DNA of 51,643 nucleotides from a virus, in IMG/VR virus record IMGVR_UViG_3300023245_000021, positions 1-51,643 of that record; one strand, given 5' to 3'. The notes below the pieces were generated by a model. That model searched no databases. It was not told where the DNA came from and saw nothing but the letters and a program-made list of their open reading frames with translations. Positions 1 through 6,190 of the stretch are shown here, one piece after another. The position numbers and the translations under genes were made by a program. Positions within the stretch are counted from its first letter, which is position 1; every line of letters starts with the position of its first letter.

Positions 1-1
1 T

Positions 2-67
2 GATGTTGCTATGGGTTCCCCATACGACCATGCCACACCTTATTTAAAACCAGTGGGGGTGAAGTGA
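2..67 (+). CDS. 3' end of a small phage protein (truncated by window start)
   Basis: The frame is open from base 2 and ends DHATPYLKPVGVK then TGA at 65-67. The LKPVGVK tail recurs in other small genes here because it is encoded by the junction cassette, so this is very probably the end of a real gene. The gene cut by the right end of the window (51512 onward) is a candidate for its N-terminal half, but a direct join of the two ends is out of frame. No function can be assigned. Confidence 0.55.
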   Translation, partial: DVAMGSPYDHATPYLKPVGVK

Positions 68-69
68 TG
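46..69 (+). repeat. Junction cassette copy 1 (stop, SD, start)
   Basis: Copy of AAAACCAGTGGGGGTGAAG followed by TGATG. It encodes the KPVGVK end of the upstream frame, contains the SD-like GGGGGTGA, and overlaps stop and start (TGA 65-67, ATG 67-69). Shorter copies or variants lie at 467-481, 674-688, 1268-1285, 1572-1586, 46765-46779 and 51500-51514. Confidence 0.85.
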
Positions 70-291
70 GACGAATTTAAAGAAAAGGTTACAAGTGGCT
101 CAGTCTACCTAGACCCTGCGGAGATATGCTTTTTTACACAGCCAGAGTATTCCGATTGGAAGTGTTACCTGTTTGGCGGGTCGGGCACGAGTCTGACTTG
201 GACTCCACATAAGGGAAAAGAGCCTAATTGGTTTTGGCGAAAGATGCAGTATTTGATACTCGGCAATCGCTGGGTAAAGGAGAAAGAATAA
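67..291 (+). CDS. Small hypothetical phage protein (74 aa)
   Basis: Starts at ATG 67 inside the TGATG overlap, with GGGGGTGA as SD seven bases upstream; a GTG three bases earlier is less likely. The C-terminal part has the aromatic stretch NWFWRKMQYLILGNRW followed by VKEKE, a type of tail I associate with small uncharacterised proteins of marine podoviruses. No catalytic motif or signal peptide is visible. The stop overlaps the next start. The last bases of this gene are echoed by a degenerate copy at 50743-50774 (29 of 32 bases identical), so this gene type has been duplicated and lost once. Function unknown. Confidence 0.75.
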   Translation: MDEFKEKVTSGSVYLDPAEICFFTQPEYSDWKCYLFGGSGTSLTWTPHKGKEPNWFWRKMQYLILGNRWVKEKE

Positions 292-479
292 TGGAAAATA
301 ACCTAATCATGCCTGCAATTCTTGTGTGTCTCGCCGCCTTTATAATAGGCATTGGTCTTGGAGGCCTCGTGAAAGGCGGCACGGCAGAAGAAAAATGGCA
401 GAAAAACACCGCACAAACAGAATGCGCTAGATTTCACCCCGCTACTGGGAAATTTGAATGGATAAAGGGGGTGAAGTGA
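291..479 (+). CDS. Small single-pass membrane protein (62 aa)
   Basis: Starts at ATG 291, overlapping the previous TAA, with GGTAAAGGAG upstream. Residues about 7-28 form one hydrophobic segment rich in Ile, Leu and Gly (FIIGIGLGGLV), so it is probably an inner-membrane protein. The C-terminal part (CARFHPATGKFEWI) resembles small membrane proteins found in many tailed phages. It ends in KGVK, supplied by the junction cassette at 467-481, and overlaps the next gene by one base. Function unknown. Confidence 0.75.
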   Translation: MENNLIMPAILVCLAAFIIGIGLGGLVKGGTAEEKWQKNTAQTECARFHPATGKFEWIKGVK

Positions 480-673
480 TGAGTAAATTATATAGGTGCG
501 GATGGTGTGGACGGCCTACAGATAAAGAAGGTCGAGTGACTTCCATGTTTGAAGTTGGGCGCATATCGGATATTGATGAGGTTTGGAAAGACGCAGACCA
601 TGTGCGTGGTGATTGCTGTAGGGTGATAAGCAAGACGAAGAGGATTATTACAATCGACAGATTTCTGAGTTAG
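479..673 (+). CDS. Small zinc-ribbon-like hypothetical protein (64 aa)
   Basis: Starts at ATG 479 within TGATG, SD GGGGGTGA. The N-terminus has a CGWC knuckle (residues 8-11) and a GDCC pair near residue 48, which could bind one zinc ion. No other domain is recognised. It is one of several tiny Cys-knuckle proteins in this arm. Function unknown. Confidence 0.7.
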   Translation: MSKLYRCGWCGRPTDKEGRVTSMFEVGRISDIDEVWKDADHVRGDCCRVISKTKRIITIDRFLS

Positions 674-685
674 AGGAGTGAAGTG

Positions 686-820
686 ATGAACAGAGAAGAG
701 AAAGAGTTGAGAGAGTCGATAGCAAGGTTTGAGCGGGAGAGAGACATCGCAGAAGATCGCTTGCTCAAGGCAAAGCACACCCTTAAATTTTATCTATTAA
801 AACCAGTGGGGGTGAAGTGA
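686..820 (+). CDS. Short charged coiled-coil-like protein (44 aa)
   Basis: ATG 686 follows the SD-containing stretch AGGAGTGAAG by the usual spacing and overlaps a TGATG. The first 30 residues are almost all charged (many Glu and Arg) with heptad-compatible hydrophobic positions, so a short helix or coiled coil is likely. It ends LKPVGVK then TGA 818-820, the tail being encoded by the junction cassette at 799-822. The identical arrangement in unrelated neighbours argues that it is translated. Function unknown. Confidence 0.65.
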   Translation: MNREEKELRESIARFERERDIAEDRLLKAKHTLKFYLLKPVGVK

Positions 821-822
821 TG
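799..822 (+). repeat. Junction cassette copy (stop, SD, start)
   Basis: Same 24 bases as at 46-69: AAAACCAGTGGGGGTGAAG plus TGATG. It ends the 44-residue gene and starts the next. Confidence 0.85.
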
Positions 823-1017
823 TATTTGCCAGAGATTAAATACCCGCTAAGACTGTGTGTTGAGATGATGCATTATTGCACGTGGTCAAACGAGAAAACG
901 GCAGAGATAAGACCTAGTGAATTGCTTGTCAACTTAGAAGTGTTTTTTAGTAAAGAGCTAATTGAAGAATCGCGAAAAATACTTTGCGGTGAAATAACAC
1001 CAGTGGGGGTGAAGTGA
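820..1017 (+). CDS. Small hypothetical protein (65 aa)
   Basis: Starts at ATG 820 in the TGATG overlap. The body contains CVEMMHYCTW and a predicted helical C-terminal half; no family is recognised. It ends EITPVGVK, again written by the junction cassette (996-1019, one base different from copy 1). Function unknown. Confidence 0.7.
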   Translation: MYLPEIKYPLRLCVEMMHYCTWSNEKTAEIRPSELLVNLEVFFSKELIEESRKILCGEITPVGVK

Positions 1018-1019
1018 TG
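996..1019 (+). repeat. Junction cassette copy (stop, SD, start)
   Basis: AACACCAGTGGGGGTGAAG plus TGATG, differing from copy 1 at one base. It ends the 65-residue gene and starts the zinc-ribbon gene at 1017. Confidence 0.85.
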
Positions 1020-1283
1020 CAAACAACACACTATTGCGACGAGTACGGAGGGTTCCTACAGTACCCAACAAAAGAAGTTAAATCCAAGGAAGTTAATGTA
1101 TGGATTCATGAGAGCCTCTTGGCTGCTACGCACGATTATAGCTGTACCGCTTGTCGAGAGAGGAAGGCGGTGCTGGATATGCAGACTGGAATAATGCAAC
1201 CCTGTTGGCGCTGTCAAGAGGAAGGTTACAAAGTGCTGAAGGTTAGACGCAACTGGCTATTACGGTTAGTGGGGGTGAAGTGA
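1017..1283 (+). CDS. Zinc-ribbon protein (88 aa)
   Basis: Starts at ATG 1017, SD GGGGGTGA. Two CxxC knuckles, CTAC and CWRC, are separated by about 18 residues and followed by a basic strand (YKVLKVRR), the layout of a small zinc ribbon that could bind nucleic acid or another protein. It ends LRLVGVK, the last residues coming from the cassette at 1268-1285. Function unknown; a host-directed regulator is possible but not shown. Confidence 0.75.
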   Translation: MQTTHYCDEYGGFLQYPTKEVKSKEVNVWIHESLLAATHDYSCTACRERKAVLDMQTGIMQPCWRCQEEGYKVLKVRRNWLLRLVGVK

Positions 1284-1570
1284 TGGACATGAAAGAGATT
1301 AAAATAAAACCGAAAAATATTATATGGTCAGACGAAAAAGATTGTGACGAAAGTTGTAGGTATAACCATGTTCGAGGGGCAAGTGGACTCGGTGAATTTT
1401 TGATTACATGGAAGGGTTGGAAAAAGTTTCCTAGTTTTGACATAGAGGGGCCACTAGAGGATTTTAATAACTTTTATGGTTGTGGTTCTTTAAATGAAGC
1501 TAAGGAAAAAGCTAATAAAATGTATGAAGAAACAATACTGGGTTGCATTGAGTCAACAGAGTTAGGTTAG
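1283..1570 (+). CDS. Hypothetical protein (95 aa)
   Basis: ATG 1283 overlaps the previous stop. Contains FLITWKGWKKFP and a Gly/Asn/Asp-rich middle; four Cys residues are scattered without a clear zinc pattern. It looks like a compact soluble protein of alpha/beta type. The stop at 1568-1570 overlaps the next SD region (GGAGGTGAAG). No function recognised. Confidence 0.7.
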   Translation: MDMKEIKIKPKNIIWSDEKDCDESCRYNHVRGASGLGEFLITWKGWKKFPSFDIEGPLEDFNNFYGCGSLNEAKEKANKMYEETILGCIESTELG

Positions 1571-1583
1571 CGGAGGTGAAGTG

Positions 1584-1769
1584 ATGAGTATGTACAACTG
1601 CGGAATATGTGGAGCTTGGAAGGACAATGATTACGAACCTGCTGAGTTTATAAAAGAGAACAGCAGTGACGAAGAGTACCCAGTGTGCGAAGATTGTTTC
1701 GCTGAACATGAAGAGAATAAGAATGACTATACCCACCACGACTATGAGTCTAGTAATGAGCAGAAGTAA
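1584..1769 (+). CDS. Acidic zinc-ribbon protein (61 aa)
   Basis: ATG 1584 is preceded by GGAGGTGAAG, a near-perfect extended SD. Two knuckles, CGIC (residues 6-9) and CEDC (about 35-38), are followed by an acidic His-rich tail. This four-Cys pattern suggests one zinc site. It resembles the gene at 49840 (CGIC and CNLC), so the two arms carry related designs. Function unknown. Confidence 0.75.
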   Translation: MSMYNCGICGAWKDNDYEPAEFIKENSSDEEYPVCEDCFAEHEENKNDYTHHDYESSNEQK

Positions 1770-1920
1770 AGTATACACTACCTTAGCCTTCCTTATGGCA
1801 GCGTGTATGATCTATAAGGTATCCGCAGACCCTGAAGGCTATGGGTTGGATACCACCTTTTTAATCTGGGGAGTCTACATGGCCTCTGGTGTATTGTATT
1901 ATATTTGGAGTGAGACATGA
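1744..1920 (+). CDS. Small membrane protein, two TM segments (58 aa)
   Basis: Overlaps the previous gene by 26 bases in another frame. Starts at ATG 1744 or ATG 1756; neither has a strong SD, so the start is uncertain. Hydrophobic segments lie near residues 13-25 and 37-52, separated by a short polar loop, predicting a two-pass membrane protein. Its stop overlaps the next ATG (ATGA). Function unknown. Confidence 0.55.
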   Translation: MSLVMSRSKVYTTLAFLMAACMIYKVSADPEGYGLDTTFLIWGVYMASGVLYYIWSET

Positions 1921-2114
1921 GAGTAATTGATGATGATGATAAGACTATAGCTGTGTTTAGGAAGCACTTTGGCTTTGGGTTTAGTAGAGAACACTACTAT
2001 CCTATATTGGCAAAGCTTAGAGAGGAGTTAGCCGAAGATTCTTTCGACGAGATATTTGATGCCGTAGCTAGACACGAGACTAAACTAAACAAAGAACAGG
2101 AGAGTGATGTATGA
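1917..2114 (+). CDS. Small acidic hypothetical protein (65 aa)
   Basis: ATGA overlap with the membrane gene upstream and SD TGGAGTGAG. It begins RVIDDDDKT; the 18 coding bases for RVIDDD are identical to those at the start of the gene at 8453, suggesting shared ancestry or reuse of a 5' end. The rest is helical and charged. Function unknown. Confidence 0.7.
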   Translation: MRVIDDDDKTIAVFRKHFGFGFSREHYYPILAKLREELAEDSFDEIFDAVARHETKLNKEQESDV

Positions 2115-2200
2115 TGGATACTATGGTTATCAAAAACCCGGCAGATGATAAGCCGAGTGATCAAGAAGATTTGTTTGAAGCCGTGGCTAACTGCTCATGA
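2114..2200 (+). CDS. Very short ORF (28 aa), possible leader or micro-protein
   Basis: ATG 2114 overlaps the previous stop and its own stop overlaps the next ATG (TCATGA). It encodes a 28-residue acidic peptide with no motif. Tight overlaps on both sides support translation by coupling, but the length makes it uncertain. Confidence 0.4.
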   Translation: MDTMVIKNPADDKPSDQEDLFEAVANCS

Positions 2201-2379
2201 GCTCTTCAACCCACGGAGGTAAAGGAGACAGGCAGCGGCCTAAAGATACAGAGAGGTTTAATACTAATTGGGATTTAATATTTAAAGGAGAAAAGAAAGA
2301 TGATAAAGAAGTTGGCTACACTGCTCGGCGAGAAGCTCCTGTCTTGGATACAACAAGAGACAATAATCCTAAAGAGTAG
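2197..2379 (+). CDS. Small conserved phage protein with NWDxIF motif (60 aa)
   Basis: Starts at ATG 2197. The N-terminus STHGGKGDRQRPKDTERF followed by NTNWDLIF is a pattern I associate with short conserved proteins of tailed phages; its role is unknown. The F-x-x-NWD-x-IF signature also occurs in the late gene at 35857 (FDANWDAIF) on the opposite strand. The last 80 bases are overlapped by the gene starting at 2300 in another frame. Confidence 0.65.
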   Translation: MSSSTHGGKGDRQRPKDTERFNTNWDLIFKGEKKDDKEVGYTARREAPVLDTTRDNNPKE

Positions 2380-2473
2380 GTTTGAATCGAGGTTCATAAA
2401 GACAGTGCGCTCAGTGGTTGTATTGGCTTGTGTGCTGACACTCATTAATGTTATAATGGTTTTAAAAGGATAG
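2300..2473 (+). CDS. Small membrane protein with C-terminal TM (57 aa)
   Basis: ATG 2300 has a strong SD (AAAGGAGAAAAGAAAG) lying inside the preceding gene, which it overlaps in a different frame. The N-terminal half is a basic amphipathic helix; residues about 38-55 (VVVLACVLTLINVIMVL) form one TM helix. Both overlapping frames look plausible. Function unknown. Confidence 0.55.
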   Translation: MIKKLATLLGEKLLSWIQQETIILKSRFESRFIKTVRSVVVLACVLTLINVIMVLKG

Positions 2474-2479
2474 AGCACT

Positions 2480-2593
2480 ATGAATATAATATTAGGAATG
2501 CTTGTAGGGGTGGCAGTAATTTTATGTATTAAAGTCCTGTATGAATCAGAGCTGATGATAGAGGAACTAAAGAAAGAAAGAGAAGAGGATTAA
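2480..2593 (+). CDS. Tiny single-TM protein (37 aa)
   Basis: Begins ATG 2480 six bases after the previous stop, with AAAAGGATAG upstream as SD. Residues 2-20 are hydrophobic (IILGMLVGVAVILCI), followed by a charged helix rich in Glu and Lys. The pattern is that of a small single-pass membrane protein. Function unknown. Confidence 0.55.
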   Translation: MNIILGMLVGVAVILCIKVLYESELMIEELKKEREED

Positions 2594-2597
2594 AGTT

Positions 2598-2900
2598 ATG
2601 ACTAGACGAATAGATAGTATGGATGGGGAGCAACTATACGCTTCTTGGATGAGGTACTCAGGCCCTCTAGCATTATGGCTACTCGAGATGACTGAGCCAG
2701 AACCAAGATGGCAAGACGACCTGAAGAAGGGCCCTATAATCTGTTGGGTTTGGGATAGAGAAAGAGTAAACCCTAAAAAGTATATGTATAATATAGATTC
2801 AATAAACCCTGAAACTGCTGACTACCGCGGAGGTATTCTTAGTTGGGAGTTTGCCGAGCCTGTAAGACCCCACGAAATCTACCAAGGAGGTAGCAGATGA
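2598..2900 (+). CDS. Hypothetical protein, paralogue of the gene at 48914 (100 aa)
   Basis: ATG 2598 with SD GAGAAGAGG. Residues 4-53 align well with the protein at 48914: both have RRID, SWM, YSGPL, EP, PRW, DDLK and CWVW in the same order, while the C-terminal halves differ. No known catalytic motif is visible; the conserved Trp-rich core suggests a small globular fold. It overlaps the next gene by ATGA. The pair on both flanks of the early unit implies duplication. Function unknown. Confidence 0.75.
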   Translation: MTRRIDSMDGEQLYASWMRYSGPLALWLLEMTEPEPRWQDDLKKGPIICWVWDRERVNPKKYMYNIDSINPETADYRGGILSWEFAEPVRPHEIYQGGSR

Positions 2901-3106
2901 ATATATTAATAAGCGCTGAACTACTACAAGAAATGATAGAGTATGTTGAGTCAGCCGAACAGGGCTACGACGCCGAGCATGGGCTAGTGCGGAAGATCCC
3001 GCAGGTTTCACCTGACGACATGATGCCTGATCTCTATGCCACCTTAAAGACTCTAGAAGCGCGGCAACACCCAAACAGAACGGAGGACAACCGCGGCAAT
3101 AAATAA
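2897..3106 (+). CDS. Hypothetical acidic protein (69 aa)
   Basis: ATG 2897 overlaps the previous stop; SD AAGGAGGTAG. Mostly helical and charged, no motif recognised. It is the last of the small left-arm genes before the promoter at 3115. Function unknown. Confidence 0.65.
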   Translation: MNILISAELLQEMIEYVESAEQGYDAEHGLVRKIPQVSPDDMMPDLYATLKTLEARQHPNRTEDNRGNK

Positions 3107-3114
3107 AAAAGAAC

Positions 3115-3143
3115 TTGACAGACTTAACAGACTATGCTATACT
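3115..3143 (+). promoter_or_regulatory. Sigma70 promoter with extended -10 for the replication module
   Basis: TTGACA at 3115-3120, a 17-bp spacer ending TGC, and TATACT at 3138-3143. This is a near-consensus extended -10 promoter. Expected transcription start is near 3150, about 35 bases before the SSB start codon. The same TATGCTATACT block recurs at 9427-9437. Confidence 0.8.
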
Positions 3144-3184
3144 TCACCCTCAATTTTAAAACAACTTAAAAAGGAAATATCAAC

Positions 3185-3619
3185 ATGGCAATATTAGAAG
3201 GCTCAGCATACTGGGCATCAGTTTTAACACCCAACACCACTTTTGAACCGGCCTACTCGGTCAATCTGGTTGTAGACGAAGCGACTGCCGAGGACTTTAA
3301 GGCCCGAGGGTTTAATATTAAACAGATGGACGAAGGCCCTTCTATTCTTTTCAAGCGTAAAGTCGAAGGCAAAGGCGGAACAATTCGCAGCGCGCCTAAG
3401 CTCATGGATAAGTTCAAGAACCCTCTGGACGCACGGGTCGGCAATGGCTCAGCCGTTAAGGTTCAGTACAGCGAGTGGGAAACCACCAATAAGTTTGGTT
3501 CTTTTCGGGGCTTAGACTTTCAGGCTATGCAGGTCTTAAACTTAGTAGAAGTAGGGACTGAAGATGGCGCAGAGTTTGATGCCGAAGACGCAGACGACGA
3601 TATGGACGGAGAACTATAG
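3185..3619 (+). CDS. Single-stranded DNA-binding protein (144 aa)
   Basis: First gene after the promoter, SD AAAAAGGAAAT. The middle of the protein is beta-rich (KVQYSEWETTNKFGSFRG), as expected for an OB fold, and the C-terminus is a strongly acidic tail (EDADDDMDGEL), the hallmark by which phage SSBs of the T7 gp2.5 type contact polymerase and helicase. Position just before primase-helicase supports the call. It would coat single-stranded DNA at the fork. Length is shorter than T7 gp2.5 (232 aa). The stop overlaps the next GTG by one base. Confidence 0.75.
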   Translation: MAILEGSAYWASVLTPNTTFEPAYSVNLVVDEATAEDFKARGFNIKQMDEGPSILFKRKVEGKGGTIRSAPKLMDKFKNPLDARVGNGSAVKVQYSEWETTNKFGSFRGLDFQAMQVLNLVEVGTEDGAEFDAEDADDDMDGEL

Positions 3620-3840
3620 TGGGTATCATTACCGTAGACGGGACTCAGTACGAGTCCGACAACCTCTCGGCACTGGGTCAAGGCATCTTAGCTCGCCTCA
3701 TCGAAGCAGACAAGCGAACAAGCGAGGCTTCGCAGACTGCCGCGATTTTTCAGGCCGCTGTGCTTCAGTTGATCATAGAGCTTAAAGATAACCATCTCTT
3801 TGACGAGGCGCTTGTCACAGAGGAAGTAACCGAGGAGTAA
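3619..3840 (+). CDS. Small conserved replication-neighbour protein (73 aa, DUF6447-like)
   Basis: GTG start at 3619 overlaps the SSB stop. The N-terminus ITVDGTQYESDNLS and a following long helix resemble the short DUF6447-type proteins (T-I-D-G-x-Y, then helix) as I remember them. No catalytic residues. Placed between SSB and helicase, so a minor replication role is possible but unproven. Confidence 0.6.
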   Translation: MGIITVDGTQYESDNLSALGQGILARLIEADKRTSEASQTAAIFQAAVLQLIIELKDNHLFDEALVTEEVTEE

Positions 3841-3845
3841 GCCCA

Positions 3846-5516
3846 TTGCCTTTTGTTAAACACAAACTACCGTGTCCTGAGTGTGGCGGAAGCGACCCAG
3901 TATCTTTAAACGATAATGGGTCAGGTTGGTGCTTCAGCGGGTGTGGCTATCTGCCAAACTACGGAGCCAAAAAGGAAGAGACTTTAACCGACACTGTTAT
4001 AGACTTTGAAATGCACCAAAGGAACAGTAAGATGAATGACGACGGAACTGCCGCCTTTAATGAATTGACTGACCGCAAGATAAGCTTAGCTACTGCTAAG
4101 AAGTACGGCGTCAAATCAACAATGGTTGGCGGGAAGATAGACAAGCACTACTATCCTTATTATAACGGGCATGAGTTAGCCGCTACTAAAATCCGTAAAC
4201 AGAACAAGGATTTTCCGTGGACAGGGAGTCCAAAGGAAGCGGGGTTGTTTGGCGAGAACCTGTTTAAAGCCGGAGGTAAATTCATAACCCTAGTAGAAGG
4301 AGAGTGTGACGCGATGGCCGCTTATGAACTTATGGGGAGTAAGTGGCCTGTTGTTTCTTTAAAGAACGGGGCGGATGGAGGCGTCCGAGATGTAAAAGAG
4401 AACTTAGAATACCTTGAGTCTTTTGAGTCCATAGTAATTAATCTGGACAACGACAAGCCCGGAAAGGCTGCGGCTCTATTGATCGCCAAGCTCTTAACGC
4501 CGGGCAAAGCCAAGATCATGACACTGCCCGTGGACTACAAAGATGCCAACGATATGTTGCGCCAAGGTAGACACGCCGCATACGTCAGTGCTTTTTGGGA
4601 TGCTAAACTCTATACGCCCTCTGGTGTATTGAATATGTCCGAGCAGCTAGAGGCTTATCAACAGCTAAGAGCCGAACGAAAACCGGCCATCCCTTATCCT
4701 TGGTCTGGTTTAAACCGCAAGCTAGAGGGCCTGAGATCCGGCGAGCTTGTTACGCTTACTGGCGGCACGGGCTTAGGAAAGTCCTCTGTTACTCGCGAGG
4801 TTGAGCATTGGTTGATTGAACACACTGACGACAATGTGGGTGTCCTAGCCCTTGAAGAGAGTTGGGCCCGTACTGCGGAGGGTATCATGGCAGTAGAGGC
4901 AAACGCCAAGCTGCATCTTGATAGCGTCAAGGCTACGTTCGCCGACGAACAACTAGACGACTACTATAAGAAAGTCTTTATGGGCGAGAACGAAGGAAGA
5001 GTGTGGGTACATGCTCATCATGGTGTCAATAACCTAGAAGAGATCTTCAGCAAGCTACGATATATGATCATAGGATTAGACTGTAAATGGGTTGTAGTTG
5101 ATCACCTTCACATGCTTGTGTTATCTACTTTAGAGCACGACGAGCGCAAAGCCATTGATGGCATCATGCACCGCTTACGGACTATGGTAGAAGAGACAGG
5201 CTGTGGTATGATACTGGTGTCACACTTGAGGCGAGTCGATGGAAACAGAGGCCACGAAAACGGAATAGAGACAGGGCTATCACACTTGAGAGGCTCTCAA
5301 TCTATTGCTCAGTTGAGTGATTGTGTTATTGCCTTGGAGCGAAACCAACAATCCGAAGATCACATAGAGGCATCAACCACTAAAGTTAGGGTGCTTAAGT
5401 CTAGGTACACTGGCGATGTTGGCGTAGCTTGTCATCTCTTGTATGATCATACGACAGGACGACTGCGAGAGCTAGATGACTTTGATGACTCGCAGTTTGA
5501 CGGAGAGGTTATGTGA
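3846..5516 (+). CDS. Bifunctional primase-helicase, T7 gp4-like (556 aa)
   Basis: Synthesises RNA primers and unwinds DNA at the fork. Order: zinc-binding module with Cys 10, 13, 29 and 33 (CPECGG, WCFSGCG); TOPRIM domain with LVEGECDA (Glu151) and LDNDKPG; RecA-like DnaB helicase with Walker A GGTGLGKSS (Lys312) and Walker B VVVDH (Asp419), then SHLRR and the LRGSQSIAQLSD segment. Length matches T7 gp4 (566 aa). The start is TTG 3846 behind GAGGAGTAAG; no ATG is suitably placed because the zinc motif begins within ten residues. It overlaps the HNH gene by four bases. Confidence 0.95.
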   Translation: MPFVKHKLPCPECGGSDPVSLNDNGSGWCFSGCGYLPNYGAKKEETLTDTVIDFEMHQRNSKMNDDGTAAFNELTDRKISLATAKKYGVKSTMVGGKIDKHYYPYYNGHELAATKIRKQNKDFPWTGSPKEAGLFGENLFKAGGKFITLVEGECDAMAAYELMGSKWPVVSLKNGADGGVRDVKENLEYLESFESIVINLDNDKPGKAAALLIAKLLTPGKAKIMTLPVDYKDANDMLRQGRHAAYVSAFWDAKLYTPSGVLNMSEQLEAYQQLRAERKPAIPYPWSGLNRKLEGLRSGELVTLTGGTGLGKSSVTREVEHWLIEHTDDNVGVLALEESWARTAEGIMAVEANAKLHLDSVKATFADEQLDDYYKKVFMGENEGRVWVHAHHGVNNLEEIFSKLRYMIIGLDCKWVVVDHLHMLVLSTLEHDERKAIDGIMHRLRTMVEETGCGMILVSHLRRVDGNRGHENGIETGLSHLRGSQSIAQLSDCVIALERNQQSEDHIEASTTKVRVLKSRYTGDVGVACHLLYDHTTGRLRELDDFDDSQFDGEVM

Positions 5517-6178
5517 GTAAGGCGTGTTCTAGATGTGGGGAGATTAAAGCGCTTGAAGAGTTTTATAAACGCAGGCGCACTAAGGAGGGGCGCAGGTCTG
5601 AGTGTAAAGAATGTTCAAAGGCTTCTGAAAAAGAATATTACCTAGCGAACAGAGAGGCTGTTAATTCGAGGACTCAGGCGTGGGCTAGAGCCAATCCAAT
5701 GAGTGCTAGGGCTCGGAGCAAGGCGTGGTACGAAGCTAACAAAGAAAGGAAGGCGGCGAAGGGCAGGGCTTGGCGCGAAGCAAACAAAGAAAGAGATCAG
5801 AATTATAATAAGGCTTGGTACGAAGAGAACAAAGAAAGATCTGCGGCACTGAGCAGGGCGTGGCGCGAAGCTAATCCCGAAAGGGTGAAGGCTAATAATA
5901 AGGCTTGGCATCAGACACACTTAGACAAGAGAAACGCGAGTGGGGCTAAGTACAGAGCCGCAAGACTACAGCGCACAGTGGCATGGTCTAACAACGAGGT
6001 AATAGAAGAGGTGTACGCCGAAGCTCGAAGGCTGTCAGAAACTACAGGCATCCAGTTTCATGTCGATCATGTTATTCCGCTTCAAGGTAAACTGGTCAGC
6101 GGCCTTCATGTTGAAACAAATTTACAGATACTTATGGCACACGATAATAGTGCTAAGTCCAACAACTTTAAAATCTAA
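5513..6178 (+). CDS. HNH homing-type endonuclease with 15-residue repeats (221 aa)
   Basis: GTG start overlaps the helicase stop (GTGA). The N-terminus has a CSRC...CKEC zinc knuckle pair (residues 5-34). Residues 56-145 are six tandem 15-residue repeats of the type AWxEANKERxxAxxR, probably helical, forming a linker or DNA-contact arm. The C-terminus holds the HNH core FHVDHVIPLQGKLVSGLHV followed by NLQIL and N-x-x-K. Such free-standing nucleases sit between replication genes of many phages and spread by cutting uninserted alleles. Its presence between helicase and polymerase fits that pattern. Confidence 0.9.
   Translation: MSKACSRCGEIKALEEFYKRRRTKEGRRSECKECSKASEKEYYLANREAVNSRTQAWARANPMSARARSKAWYEANKERKAAKGRAWREANKERDQNYNKAWYEENKERSAALSRAWREANPERVKANNKAWHQTHLDKRNASGAKYRAARLQRTVAWSNNEVIEEVYAEARRLSETTGIQFHVDHVIPLQGKLVSGLHVETNLQILMAHDNSAKSNNFKI
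5678..5947 (+). repeat. Six 45-bp tandem repeats inside the HNH gene
   Basis: Six successive 15-codon units begin with Ala-Trp and usually continue with (Y/R)E-A-N-K-E-R. DNA copies are diverged but share blocks such as GCTTGG and GAAGC. Copy number could vary by slippage without breaking the frame. Confidence 0.85.
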
Positions 6179-6190
6179 AGGAAGAAGAGA

